Below, in pieces: positions 18,620 through 27,799 of a DNA stretch of 64,000 nt (its first letter is position 1; each line of letters begins with the position of its first letter). The stretch lies in contig JANXSN010000095.1 in the NCBI GenBank assembly GCA_025352685.1, positions 62,001 through 126,000 on the forward strand, read 5' to 3'. The DNA comes from Sphingomonadales bacterium. Lineage in GTDB: Bacteria; Pseudomonadota; Alphaproteobacteria; Sphingomonadales; Sphingomonadaceae. The position numbers and the translations under genes are program-made. The notes beneath the pieces are model-generated. The model was given only the letters and a program-made list of their open reading frames with translations. It had not been told where the DNA came from and ran no database searches.

Positions 18620-19927
18620 CTAGCCGAAAAACTCTGCAGCGTCTGGAATCCGGCCAAAAGCGATGCTGGTGCCGATGCGATCTGCCCGTCCACCGGTCTG
18701 TGGACCGACCATCACGGCATTGCGTCCGAAGCGGCTATTCATCTTGTCCATCGCGCGACTCAATGCTTCAGTGCGCAGACTGCGGGCAAGCTCGTGATCA
18801 GGGTCGAGCCGCGAGAAGAGTGATCCCTGTCCCTGCTCGCCTGTCATCGCAACCAGATTTGACAGCATTACGCCGACCATGCGCAGCCGGAATCCGCCAG
18901 ATCGAGCTGAGGCGACTCGAACGAGCTCGGGCCATAGCGCGTCGAGCGCAGCAAGGATGCGAAACGAATCTTGCGTCGCGGGCAGCTTGAGGCTGGTATG
19001 CCATTTACCTCGAATCCCACTGGCGTCGGGCTCGAAACGTACATGCAGGATGAGCAGACGCGCTGCCTTGTCTTTGGCACGCAATCGGCTGGCGGCTTTC
19101 AGCACGAGGCGCCGCACAACGGGACGCACGCTCTCCTGTCCTCGGTTCTTGGGCGCGAGCACATGGCTGTGCCCAACCGTGCGTTCGTTCGTCGGCTTGT
19201 CCGGGAGATCGACGCCGTGGAGAGCATACCACAACCTGTCACCGTCGAGCCCGCCCCACGCCGAACCTGCCTTGCGAGGCGGCTGGGCACACAGCTGCTC
19301 AATATCGTTGATGCCGCTCTTGGCCAGACGAAGTTTCATTTTTGCGCCGATCCCGGCAATGGCGGTGAGTGGCAGCGGGAAAAGTCGCTGCGGAAGCTCT
19401 TCCGCTTTTAGTATGATGAGCCCGTCGGGCTTCATCATGTCGGATGCCAGCTTTGCCAGCACGCGGTTTGGCGCAACGCCGATGGAGCAGCGCAGCCAGT
19501 CGCCCACCCCCGTGCGGATGCCCGCCTTGATTCGTCCCGCCAGCGCCCGCACGGCGACTTCGTCGTTCTCATTGTCGAGCAGACGACAGGCGACTTCGTC
19601 AATCGAACAGACCTTTGTAATCGGGACGTGGCGTTCGACCTCGGTGATAATGCGGTTGTGGTATTCGACGTAGAGGTCGTGGCGCGGGGCCACGATGCGC
19701 AGGTCCGGGCAGCGTTTCTTTGCCTCCCAAACTGCGGTCCCGGTCGAAATCCCAAACGCCTTGGCTTCGTAGCTCGCGGCGATCGCGACCGTCGTATCGA
19801 CCCCCACGGGCGCGATGATCACGGGCTTGCCGCGCAGTTCGGGACGCACCTGTTGTTCGACGCTGGCGAAATACGCGTTCAGGTCTAGGAACAGCCAGCG
19901 TAGCGGACGGGGCGGGAAGTCAGCCAT
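18620..19927 (-). CDS. Y-family translesion DNA polymerase (DinB/Pol IV-like)
   Basis: 435 residues. Catalytic acidic residues are Asp15 in LFLDLNAYFASVEQQ and the SIDE motif at 108-111. The thumb helix-hairpin-helix includes LTAIAGIGAKMKLRLAKSGI, and a little-finger domain follows (HSHVLAPKNRG, then LRAKDKAARLLILHVRF). It copies damaged DNA at low fidelity. The C-terminus is longer than classical DinB and ends near a variable tail. ATG 19927 lies only five bases from a perfect LexA box, so expression is clearly SOS-controlled. The usual ImuA-ImuB-DnaE2 partners are not in the window. Confidence 0.92.
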   Translation of the reverse strand: MADFPPRPLRWLFLDLNAYFASVEQQVRPELRGKPVIIAPVGVDTTVAIAASYEAKAFGISTGTAVWEAKKRCPDLRIVAPRHDLYVEYHNRIITEVERHVPITKVCSIDEVACRLLDNENDEVAVRALAGRIKAGIRTGVGDWLRCSIGVAPNRVLAKLASDMMKPDGLIILKAEELPQRLFPLPLTAIAGIGAKMKLRLAKSGINDIEQLCAQPPRKAGSAWGGLDGDRLWYALHGVDLPDKPTNERTVGHSHVLAPKNRGQESVRPVVRRLVLKAASRLRAKDKAARLLILHVRFEPDASGIRGKWHTSLKLPATQDSFRILAALDALWPELVRVASARSGGFRLRMVGVMLSNLVAMTGEQGQGSLFSRLDPDHELARSLRTEALSRAMDKMNSRFGRNAVMVGPQTGGRADRIGTSIAFGRIPDAAEFFG

Positions 19928-19932
19928 ATAAA

Positions 19933-19947
19933 GAACATATCACGAAC
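19933..19947 (-). promoter_or_regulatory. LexA (SOS) box before the Y-family polymerase gene
   Basis: The minus strand reads GTTC-GTGATAT-GTTC, an exact match to the alphaproteobacterial LexA site GTTC-N7-GTTC. It ends five bases before the start codon, so bound LexA would cover the promoter/start region. Confidence 0.9.
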
Positions 19948-19979
19948 GCGCGAGTTGCCAAAGCGCTTCGTCGATGTCC

Positions 19980-20486
19980 CTATTTCTCCGCGTCGATGAG
20001 CGTAATCATGCCGTTGGTAGTGCCCGACGCACCTGGGGCAAGTGCTATCAAGAAATCGCCGCCATCCCTCGTCTTGCCTGAGATCCCCGTCGCCGATTGA
20101 GTAATGTTCAGCGACCTCGCGGCAAACTGTGCCTTGTACCAGCTGGTCACGCTAGAGACGTCTGCTGAGGCACCGAAGCCCATTTTTATGACCGAGCGAT
20201 CGACCTTTTGTCCCCTTGTATCGCTGCCGTCGACGTTGAGATTAAATGTTGAAACCTTAGACCCGGGATAGAGTTTCACGCCGTCAATATCGAAATCGCC
20301 GTGGCCCATAATGCCCGTCGGCACGCGCATTTTGGCGTCGAATCCTGGAACGCTGATTGCGACATTTCCTGCAGCGGCCGCGCTATTCATGTCGATCGCC
20401 ACAGTGCCATCACCGCTGGACTTGCCGCAAGCGACGAGCGCAGTCATGTCGACTGCGATCAGCAAAGCAGCGTGAATGCGAGCCAT
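19980..20486 (-). CDS. Putative lipoprotein of unknown function
   Basis: 168 residues. The start resembles a lipoprotein signal, with LVAC placing the lipidated Cys at residue 20, followed by a Gly/Ser/Asp linker. The mature part alternates short beta-strand-like segments (VAISVPGFDAKMRVP, then HGDFDIDGVKLYPGSKVSTF), suggesting a compact periplasmic beta domain. No named family recognised. The signal peptide is less hydrophobic than usual because of an Asp at residue 13. It reads toward the polymerase gene but is a separate unit. Confidence 0.75.
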   Translation of the reverse strand: MARIHAALLIAVDMTALVACGKSSGDGTVAIDMNSAAAAGNVAISVPGFDAKMRVPTGIMGHGDFDIDGVKLYPGSKVSTFNLNVDGSDTRGQKVDRSVIKMGFGASADVSSVTSWYKAQFAARSLNITQSATGISGKTRDGGDFLIALAPGASGTTNGMITLIDAEK

Positions 20487-20601
20487 GGCAGAACGCCCTT
20501 AGTGTATTACCTATGCAATACACGGATAGCTTGGAACGTGTCAAGAAATCCTCACGGCTCTCCCAGTGGCGCAGGCCCGTCTGCCTTGGTAGATATCGGG
20601 C

Positions 20602-21591
20602 ATGACAATTGTCCCCAACCCCCTCGCCCTCATCGGCAACACCCCTCTCGTCCGACTTGAAGGGCCGAGCGAGGCCACGGGATGTGAGATCCTTGGCAAA
20701 TGTGAATTTGCCAATCCGGGCGCATCGGTCAAGGACCGTGCGGCGCTCTATATCGTTGAGGATGCGGAAGCGGCGGGAACATTGAAACCTGGCGGGACCA
20801 TTGTGGAGGGGACGGCAGGCAACACCGGCATCGGTCTCGCGCTCGTTGCCAACGCCAAGGGCTACAAGACAATTATCGTCATGCCCGAAACGCAGAGCCG
20901 GGAGAAGATGGACACGCTTCGCGCACTGGGCGCCGAACTGGTGCTGGTTCCCGCTGCGCCGTTCAGTAATCCCGGCCATTTTGTTCACACCAGCCGCCGG
21001 ATCGCCGAGGAAACGCCGAATGCGGTCTGGGCCAACCAGTTCGATAATATCGCCAATCGGCGCGCGCATATCTGTGGCACGGCTGAGGAAATATGGGAAC
21101 AGACCGGCGGAAGGATCGACGGCTTTACCTGTGCAGTGGGGACCGGCGGAACGCTTGCCGGCGTCGGCCTTGGTCTAAAGGCAAAGAACGAAAAAATTCA
21201 GATCGCGCTGACTGACCCGCACGGCGCTGCGCTTTACAGCTATTACGCGTGCGGCGAGCTGAAGGCCGAAGGATCATCAGTAGCCGAGGGAATCGGGCAG
21301 GGCCGCATCACCGGCAACCTCGACGGCGCGCCTATCGATACCCAGTTCCGCGTATCGGACGAGGAGGGTCTGGAACAGGTTGCCGCATTGCTCTGCGACG
21401 AAGGGCTGTGCCTGGGGCTGTCGTCAGGCATCAACGTGGCGGGTGCAATGCACCTGGCCCGCGCGTTGGGGCCGGGCAAGACGGTCGTGACGATCCTGTG
21501 CGACACGGGTTTCCGGTATCTCTCTTCGCTCTACAATGCGGAATGGCTGCGCAACAAGGGCTTGCCGGTATTCCCGTGGCTGGCGGGGTAG
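20602..21591 (+). CDS. cysK: Cysteine synthase A (O-acetylserine sulfhydrylase)
   Basis: 329 residues, a PLP fold-type II enzyme making cysteine from O-acetylserine and sulfide. NTPLVRLEG opens the fold. GASVKDRA holds the PLP-binding Lys44, and EGTAGNTGIGLA (69-80) is the phosphate/substrate loop, where Ala replaces the more usual Ser of TSGNTG. VGTGGTLAGVG binds the PLP phosphate. The altered loop occurs in some cysteine-synthase-family members with different acceptors, so the exact substrate carries some doubt. Stands alone. Confidence 0.88.
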   Translation: MTIVPNPLALIGNTPLVRLEGPSEATGCEILGKCEFANPGASVKDRAALYIVEDAEAAGTLKPGGTIVEGTAGNTGIGLALVANAKGYKTIIVMPETQSREKMDTLRALGAELVLVPAAPFSNPGHFVHTSRRIAEETPNAVWANQFDNIANRRAHICGTAEEIWEQTGGRIDGFTCAVGTGGTLAGVGLGLKAKNEKIQIALTDPHGAALYSYYACGELKAEGSSVAEGIGQGRITGNLDGAPIDTQFRVSDEEGLEQVAALLCDEGLCLGLSSGINVAGAMHLARALGPGKTVVTILCDTGFRYLSSLYNAEWLRNKGLPVFPWLAG

Positions 21592-22078
21592 TCTCGCCAG
21601 CTTTCGCGTTATCGAAGCGCCTGACATCGAGGCCGAGGACCTTTGAACACGATCGGTGAGCGTCTATTTTCCTGACGTGGCACGCGCCGTCGGGGGTCAG
21701 CGAGACGAGGGCCTTTGCCCCGGAAGCTGCTCGCGGCACGTCCATCGGATCGCTGTCCCCCCGTCAAGGGCGCGCGCACCTGGCCGCCAGCCGTGCTGTC
21801 AAAACATGCGGGGCTCAAACCATTGGCGGTAGCCCAAAGTACGGGCGCGACGAAACGAGCGCTCGCGATCGAACGCCAGGCTGCCGCGAACCCGGGTCCC
21901 TTTGATGCGCTTCTCGCGACAACGAGGCGTCAGTTCTTTTGAGGGTGACCGAACCACGAGATTGCAGGGGGTTGGAACTGACCACGCGTTATAAAGACGC
22001 GATCGCCGATCAACGCGTATGCCTTTTTGCGAATGCCCAACCCTTGGCGCGCCGCGCAACATCGCTTATGTTGGTTGC
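21592..22078. other. Gene-free 490-bp stretch between cysK and the dcw region
   Basis: Only short frames with no recognisable family. A minus-strand frame (ending 21431, start about 21745) overlaps the cysK 3' end and is probably chance. I see no tRNA or strong hairpin. Confidence 0.4.
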
Positions 22079-22399
22079 ATGGTTGATCATCGTGCCATCG
22101 ACCCGATACGACAAGAAACGGCGGGATCCGATGCTGGGCAACGGATGCAGCGATTGCGTGTCGGGCTGACCGGCCTGGCGGCAGTTCTCCTTGTCGTCAT
22201 CCTCGCGACCGCGATTGCAAGCGGCGTGCGACGGAGTGCGGGCGAGAACGCGAACGCGTTTTCTGCACCGGCCGTTGTGGCTACTCTTCCGTCCGTAGGT
22301 AATGCGACCGAAGCGAATACCGAGCCGCTCGCCCAATTGGGTGCAGCGCCTGGCGGCAAACCGGAACCTGGCGAGCGTCAGCGGCCTGCCAAACACTAG
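22079..22399 (+). CDS. Small single-pass membrane protein, hypothetical
   Basis: 106 residues from ATG 22079. A transmembrane helix spans about residues 29-47 (LTGLAAVLLVVILATAIASG), preceded by a hydrophilic 28-residue N-terminus. The C-terminal half is Ala/Pro/Gly-rich and ends in basic residues, so it is probably a disordered tail. It lies 300 bp upstream of mraZ on the same strand. No named family; a role in envelope biology would be inferred only from position. Confidence 0.65.
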   Translation: MVDHRAIDPIRQETAGSDAGQRMQRLRVGLTGLAAVLLVVILATAIASGVRRSAGENANAFSAPAVVATLPSVGNATEANTEPLAQLGAAPGGKPEPGERQRPAKH

Positions 22400-22542
22400 A
22401 TTCGACTCATATGCGGGCGCGTCGAATCGGTCGTCTGGTTTGGGTTCGACGACCGGGCTACGTAGGACATCACCGAATAAAAGAACGAAGCTAGAACAAA
22501 AGAGTGTGCGCGTACACGGATTCGCACGACAAACTCATTATT

Positions 22543-22587
22543 GCCCATTTTTTCCCAGTTTTACCCATTGCCGCCCAATCATACCCT
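22543..22587 (+). promoter_or_regulatory. MraZ operator: CCCA repeats at 10-bp period
   Basis: CCCA occurs at 22544, 22554, 22564 and 22574, with a fifth, imperfect CCCT at 22584. The spacing is exactly 10 bp, one helical turn. Read on the other strand these are TGGG repeats, the known MraZ recognition element (TGGGN direct repeats with 5-bp spacers). They lie about 115-160 bp before the mraZ start, where MraZ would control the whole dcw operon. Confidence 0.8.
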
Positions 22588-22700
22588 TGATACCATTGCG
22601 GCTTAGCAAGGGCGGGGTTCACCTGACGCAATTCTGACAGCGGGTCGGCAACGAGGGTTGTTTTCCGGCGCAGGTGCGCTTTGCCTGAAGGGGACGGCAA

Positions 22701-23192
22701 GTGGGTGGCGAGCGCGATCTGTATCAGGGATACGCTTTGCAGGCGGTCGACAAAAAGGGTCGACTCGCGATCCCGGCCCGACTCCGTGATGCGCTGCTCA
22801 AGAATTCGGTGGATCGCACTTTAATGATCGGCGACGAGGTCGGTCTGCCTTGTATGGTCGCCTATGACGAGTCCTGGTCGCTACTCCTCAAAGCGCGCCT
22901 TGAGACCGACCATGCACGCGCACTCGACCGTGGCGAGGGAATCGCCCGGGCTCGTGACGCGCTGACCAACTTTGGCAACGTCGACGAGGTTCAGTTCGAC
23001 GACGCCGGGCGCTTTATCCTGCCGAGCTTTGTGATCGACGATCTGGGGCTGACCAATTTTGCCTTTTTTGCCGGCGCCGGCGATGTCTTCCACATCTGGA
23101 ATCCACATCGCTTGCTTGCCAATCCGGACGTTCCGGAGGGTACACGCAAACGGTGCGCCTTTGCGATGAAGGAAAAGGGCGTGGCGCTTTGA
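22701..23192 (+). CDS. mraZ: Transcriptional regulator MraZ
   Basis: 163 residues from GTG 22701, longer than the roughly 150 typical. Two AbrB-like SpoVT domains are visible: [17 protein letters not shown] near the start, and [19 protein letters not shown] near residue 97. MraZ forms a ring and binds TGGG repeats upstream of its own gene, repressing the division and cell-wall cluster. Those repeats are present here. The stop overlaps the rsmH start. Confidence 0.93.
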   Translation: MGGERDLYQGYALQAVDKKGRLAIPARLRDALLKNSVDRTLMIGDEVGLPCMVAYDESWSLLLKARLETDHARALDRGEGIARARDALTNFGNVDEVQFDDAGRFILPSFVIDDLGLTNFAFFAGAGDVFHIWNPHRLLANPDVPEGTRKRCAFAMKEKGVAL

Positions 23193-24109
23193 CCGACGCC
23201 CTGCACATTCCTGTCCTGATCGACGAGGTCCTCGAGGCGCTGCGCCCAGCCCCGGGAGAAACCCATGTCGACGGCACGTATGGCGCTGGCGGTTACAGCG
23301 CGGGCATTCTTGCGCGCGGTGCAAGGGTGGTCGCGTTTGACCGAGATCCTGATGCGATAGCGGCCGCGATGCCGCACGACAAGCTCACGGTTGTTGCCGA
23401 TCGCTATTCGACCATGGACCGCGTTACGCATGCAGATGGTGTGACACTCGACCTGGGCGTCTCGTCGATGCAGATCGACCGTGCCGAGCGCGGTTTTTCG
23501 TTTCAGGCCAACGGTCCCCTCGACATGCGCATGGACCGTGCCGGGCAAAGTGCTGCCGACTATTTGAATACGGCCTCAGAAGGCGATATTGCCGATACGA
23601 TTTACGCGCTGGGCGACGAGCCGAAATCGCGGCGCATCGCGCGTGCCATTGTCGCCGCGCGCCCGTTGAGCACGACTGGCCAGCTGGCCCAAGTCGTCCG
23701 CCGTGCCCTCGGCTACAAGCCGCACGAAAAGAAAGATCCGGCAACGCGGACCTTTCAGGCGATCCGGATGCATGTAAATCGCGAACTGGGCGAACTCGAA
23801 GACGGGCTCGCGGCCGCAGAACGCATCCTGAAGCCTGGCGGACGACTGGCGGTGGTAACGTTTCACAGCCTCGAGGACCGGATCGTCAAAACCTTCCTGC
23901 GTCGGCGCTCCGGTGCGACGCCCTCCGGATCGCGCCATATGCCCGAAGTGGCCACTGCGCCTGCGCCGACGTTCGAGGCCGTGGCAAAACCGGTGCGTCC
24001 CTGCGCTGCCGAACTCGCCCGCAATCCACGCGCACGCTCCGCGACGCTGCGCAGCGCGCGTCGCACGTCAAATCCTGCCTGGATCAACGATGAAAGGGGC
24101 ATGTCATGA
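23189..24109 (+). CDS. rsmH: 16S rRNA (cytosine(1402)-N4)-methyltransferase RsmH
   Basis: 306 residues. I place the start at TTG 23189, which overlaps the mraZ stop (TTGA) and follows AAGGG; the frame is open upstream but only inside mraZ. It methylates C1402 in the ribosomal P site. Seen: [15 protein letters not shown], the SAM-binding [33 protein letters not shown], and [19 protein letters not shown] conserved early member of dcw clusters. Confidence 0.95.
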   Translation: MTDALHIPVLIDEVLEALRPAPGETHVDGTYGAGGYSAGILARGARVVAFDRDPDAIAAAMPHDKLTVVADRYSTMDRVTHADGVTLDLGVSSMQIDRAERGFSFQANGPLDMRMDRAGQSAADYLNTASEGDIADTIYALGDEPKSRRIARAIVAARPLSTTGQLAQVVRRALGYKPHEKKDPATRTFQAIRMHVNRELGELEDGLAAAERILKPGGRLAVVTFHSLEDRIVKTFLRRRSGATPSGSRHMPEVATAPAPTFEAVAKPVRPCAAELARNPRARSATLRSARRTSNPAWINDERGMS

Positions 24110-24648
24110 TCGCACAGCGCTTCCGTGCGCTCGGATGGGTAATGGGCATCGCATCTGCAGCGACCGGTCTTTATCTCATCTCTCTCCAAGTTGCCGCAGA
24201 GCGTGCGAAGCTGGAAACGATCGACCAGCGGATCGCCGCGGCGCATCGCGACATGCGCCAACTGCAGACTGAACTCGGGACACGCGCGAGCCAGCGCCAG
24301 CTCGAAAAGTGGAACAACGAAGATCTCGCACTCGCCGCGCCGCGCGCAGGGCAATATCTGCGCAATGCCTCACAGCTAGCCGGGTTGACTGGGAATGTTC
24401 CTTCGGTTGGTCCGGCCGAAGCGTTGCCGCGTGCTGTGCTGGCAGCGGCATCGACGATGCGCGCGATGGCCGACCCCGCGGCTGAGGCGGCCAGTCCGGC
24501 GCCTCGCCTTCAGCGCGCCGCCTATGTACCGGATGCAGTGCCCGTCCGTGCCGAGCGTGTGGCACTCGTTGAACGCGTTGTGCTTGACCGCACGACAATG
24601 GGTGATCTGATTCGCACCGCGGCCGAGGAGCGCCGCGAACGCCCGTGA
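24106..24648 (+). CDS. ftsL: Cell division protein FtsL
   Basis: 180 residues, with a single transmembrane helix near residues 8-28 followed by a coiled-coil-like helix ([20 protein letters not shown]). This is the FtsL arrangement: a bitopic protein that with FtsB and FtsQ activates FtsWI at the septum. Sequence identity in this family is low, so the call rests on topology and on position between rsmH and ftsI. The Ala/Pro-rich tail after residue 110 is long for FtsL. Four-base overlaps at both ends. Confidence 0.8.
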   Translation: MIAQRFRALGWVMGIASAATGLYLISLQVAAERAKLETIDQRIAAAHRDMRQLQTELGTRASQRQLEKWNNEDLALAAPRAGQYLRNASQLAGLTGNVPSVGPAEALPRAVLAAASTMRAMADPAAEAASPAPRLQRAAYVPDAVPVRAERVALVERVVLDRTTMGDLIRTAAEERRERP

Positions 24649-26351
24649 CCACACTCGTTGCCCAGCCGCCTCGGACCCGCGACGCCGCGGAGCGGGCAAG
24701 TGCGGTCGCCACTGCCCATCAGCGCCTGATGCTGTTGATGCTGCTTTTCATGGCAGGGGCGCTGGTGCTCGTGGGAAAGGTCGTCGTGATGGGCGTGCTT
24801 TCGGGAGACGTGCAAAAGCGCCTGACTGATTCCGCTCTGCTGCGCGGCGACATCCTCGACCGTAACGGACAGGTGTTGGCTCGTACGATCGAAGCGTGGT
24901 CGATCGGTATTCACACCGACAGGCTGTTGACTCCCCCCGACCAGCTCGCTGAAAAACTCGCACAACTAATGCCCGAAAAGACGCCGCAGGAATATTTGGC
25001 GATGATCCGGACACGGCAGGCATCGCGCACGCCTTTCACGTATCTCCGCCGTCGCGCCCTTCCTGAACTGGTTGCCGCTGTGAATGCGTTCGGCGAGCCT
25101 GGGATGGCCTACGCCCGTGAGCCCGAACGGCTCTATCCCCAAACCACGCTCGCAGCGCATGTGCTCGGCTATACCGACCTGTCGGGACACGGGATCACAG
25201 GCATGGAGCGCGTTCTCAACAACGAACTCGGCGGATCCAGCAGCCGCGGCAAATCGGTTGCCCTGTCGATTGACTCGCGCGTTCAGGCGGTAATGGAAAG
25301 CGAGCTCTACGCTGCGATGGTCGACCAGCACGCGGTCGGTGCCGGCGGGATCGTTCTCGACGCGCGCACGGGCGAAGTCGTTGCGATGGTCTCGCTGCCG
25401 GTGTTCAATCCCAACAAGGCCCGAGGGAGCAAGGACGATCCCCAGTGGCGCAATTCGATGACGCAAAGCGTCTACGAACTGGGATCTACCTTCAAGCCGA
25501 TCACGGTCGCCAACGCGATGGACACAGGCGTAATCACGTCAATGACAAAACGCTATGATGCAACAGCGCCGCTCAGGGTCGGGGGGTATACGATCCATGA
25601 CGACGAGCCTGCCGGGCGATGGTACAACGTGCCCGAAATGCTCGCCTATTCGTCAAACATTGTGACAGCAAGGATTGCCGACCAACTGGGTCAGGCTCGA
25701 ACCGCGTCCATGTTCAAACGGCTACATTTCGATTCACGGCCCGATATCGAGCTCAAGGAGCGTGCGCGTCCGATCTGGCCCACCCATTGGTGGCGGACGA
25801 CAATCATGACGATTGGCTACGGCCACGGCATGGCAGTGACGCCGCTCCATCTGGCAACGGCCTACGCCGCTCTCGTCAATGGCGGTATCTGGCGACCGTC
25901 GACATTGTTGAAGATCGATCCGCGCAAGGCGCCCCAGGGAAGTCGGGTATTTACGCAGGCGACCAGCGACCGGATGCGCCAGCTGCTGCGTCTGATTGTA
26001 ACCGATGGCACGGGACGCAACGCCAATATCAGCGGCCTGCGTATAGGCGGCAAAACCGGTACAGCCGAAAAGGCAAGTGAGGGTGGTTATGCACACCATT
26101 CCATTGTCGCGACCTTTGCCGCTGCCTTTCCAATGGATGCGCCGCGCTATGTGGTGATCGGCATGCTCGACGAGCCAAAGGGATCCGCGATAAGCCACGG
26201 CCAGCGTACGGCAGCGTGGACAGTCGCGCCAGCGGTCGGCCGCGCGATCTCTCGGATTGGCCCGATGCTTGGAATCTACCCCGATACTGGCCGCGATATC
26301 GACATCAGTGAGCTGACGCCCTTGCTGTGGAAAGCCAAGGGCGACAACTGA
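24645..26351 (+). CDS. ftsI: Septal peptidoglycan transpeptidase FtsI (PBP3)
   Basis: 568 residues from GTG 24645 (GTGA overlap with ftsL). A membrane anchor at about 28-50 is followed by the pedestal domain (LLRGDILDRNGQVLA). The transpeptidase domain has the active-site Ser281 in STFK, SSN at 336-338, and GGKTGTAEK. It crosslinks septal peptidoglycan in the periplasm in complex with FtsW. All catalytic motifs are intact. Confidence 0.96.
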   Translation: MTTLVAQPPRTRDAAERASAVATAHQRLMLLMLLFMAGALVLVGKVVVMGVLSGDVQKRLTDSALLRGDILDRNGQVLARTIEAWSIGIHTDRLLTPPDQLAEKLAQLMPEKTPQEYLAMIRTRQASRTPFTYLRRRALPELVAAVNAFGEPGMAYAREPERLYPQTTLAAHVLGYTDLSGHGITGMERVLNNELGGSSSRGKSVALSIDSRVQAVMESELYAAMVDQHAVGAGGIVLDARTGEVVAMVSLPVFNPNKARGSKDDPQWRNSMTQSVYELGSTFKPITVANAMDTGVITSMTKRYDATAPLRVGGYTIHDDEPAGRWYNVPEMLAYSSNIVTARIADQLGQARTASMFKRLHFDSRPDIELKERARPIWPTHWWRTTIMTIGYGHGMAVTPLHLATAYAALVNGGIWRPSTLLKIDPRKAPQGSRVFTQATSDRMRQLLRLIVTDGTGRNANISGLRIGGKTGTAEKASEGGYAHHSIVATFAAAFPMDAPRYVVIGMLDEPKGSAISHGQRTAAWTVAPAVGRAISRIGPMLGIYPDTGRDIDISELTPLLWKAKGDN

Positions 26352-27799
26352 TGCGACTGGCGACGCTCCTCGACAGCGATGCGCCAAGGAACGCTCAAGG
26401 GGCTGCAGAAACTGCAGGCATCGAGGTGACCGGGTTTGCCATCGACCACCGCAAGGTCGCACCCGGCAATATCTTTGGCGCCTTTCGGGGAGCTCGGTTC
26501 AACGGCGAGGCGTTTATTCCCGCAGCGATTGCGGCGGGAGCCGTCGCGGTCGTCACCCGCCCTGGCGTCGTCGTCGAAGGCGCACGGCCCGTCTATGCCG
26601 ACGAACCGCGCCGCCGCTTTGCCCTGCTTGCCGGCAAATTCTTCGCACCCTTCCCGGCGGTAACCGTCGCCGTTACCGGCACGAACGGTAAGACGTCGAC
26701 GGTCGAGCTGACCCGTCAGCTGTGGCGAATGGCAGGGCATCACGCCGCAAGCATTGGCACGCTGGGCGTTACCACGGCAGACGAAACCGTAACGACCGGT
26801 TTAACGACGCCCGATGTCGTCACCTTTCTGTCAAACATGGCTGGGCTAGCACGCGAAGGCGTCACCCATGCCGCGTTTGAAGCGTCGAGCCACGGCCTCG
26901 ACCAGTACCGGACCGAGGGGTTGCCGGTCCGGGCCGCAGGGTTCACCAATCTTAGCCGCGACCATCTCGACTATCACGGTGATATGGCTGCGTATCTGAC
27001 CGCCAAGCTTCGTCTGTTTTCCGAAGTCATCGATCCCGACGGCACCGTGGTGGTGTGGCAGGACGACGAGGCGTCTGACCGCGTCATCGATCTTGCGCAT
27101 GCCCGTGGTCTCAAGCTGATCGGCGTCGGCGCGCGGGGGGCGACGATCAAACTTGTCGAGCGCACACCGGGTCGGCTCGGACAGGCGCTGACCCTGTCGT
27201 ACGAAGGTCGTGATCTCAACGTCTCGCTCCCGTTGATCGGCGCCTATCAGGCCGCGAATGCGCTGATGGCGGCGGGCTTGGTCATTGCGACCGGTGGCGA
27301 TGCCGAGCAAACGCTGGCTAATCTGTCGCGCGTACAGGGCGTGCGCGGGCGACTGGAGCGCGCTTGCATAACCCGCAAGGGCGCGCCGGTTTATGTTGAT
27401 TATGCGCACACGCCCGACGCCCTTGCGGCGGCGATCTCTGCACTAAAGCCGCACGCGGTCGGTCGGCTAATCATTGTTTTTGGTGCTGGCGGAGATCGAG
27501 ACGCCGGCAAGCGCTCGGAAATGGGCCTGATTGCGGAGGTCATGGCTGACCGTGTGATTATCACGGACGACAATCCGCGCAGTGAGAATCCCGCGCTGAT
27601 CCGCGCCGCAATTCTTTCCAAGGCGCCTGAGGCTACTGAAATCGCGGATCGCCGCACTGCCATCGCCGCCGCCATTGCCGAGGCGAGTGCCGAGGATATC
27701 GTTTTGATCGCTGGCAAGGGCCACGAAACTGGCCAGAGCGTCGGCGACCTTGTTCTCCCATTTGACGATGTCGAAGTGGCACGCGAGTGCGCGTTATGA
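26351..27799 (+). CDS. murE: UDP-MurNAc-tripeptide synthetase MurE
   Basis: 482 residues from ATG 26351. The ATP-binding loop is VTGTNGKTSTVELT. DNPRSENP is the signature that recognises meso-diaminopimelate rather than lysine, so the cell wall should be DAP-type. VDYAHTPDAL and KGHETGQ are also conserved. It adds the third stem-peptide residue in the cytoplasm. Overlaps both neighbours by 1-4 bases. Confidence 0.96.
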   Translation: MRLATLLDSDAPRNAQGAAETAGIEVTGFAIDHRKVAPGNIFGAFRGARFNGEAFIPAAIAAGAVAVVTRPGVVVEGARPVYADEPRRRFALLAGKFFAPFPAVTVAVTGTNGKTSTVELTRQLWRMAGHHAASIGTLGVTTADETVTTGLTTPDVVTFLSNMAGLAREGVTHAAFEASSHGLDQYRTEGLPVRAAGFTNLSRDHLDYHGDMAAYLTAKLRLFSEVIDPDGTVVVWQDDEASDRVIDLAHARGLKLIGVGARGATIKLVERTPGRLGQALTLSYEGRDLNVSLPLIGAYQAANALMAAGLVIATGGDAEQTLANLSRVQGVRGRLERACITRKGAPVYVDYAHTPDALAAAISALKPHAVGRLIIVFGAGGDRDAGKRSEMGLIAEVMADRVIITDDNPRSENPALIRAAILSKAPEATEIADRRTAIAAAIAEASAEDIVLIAGKGHETGQSVGDLVLPFDDVEVARECAL

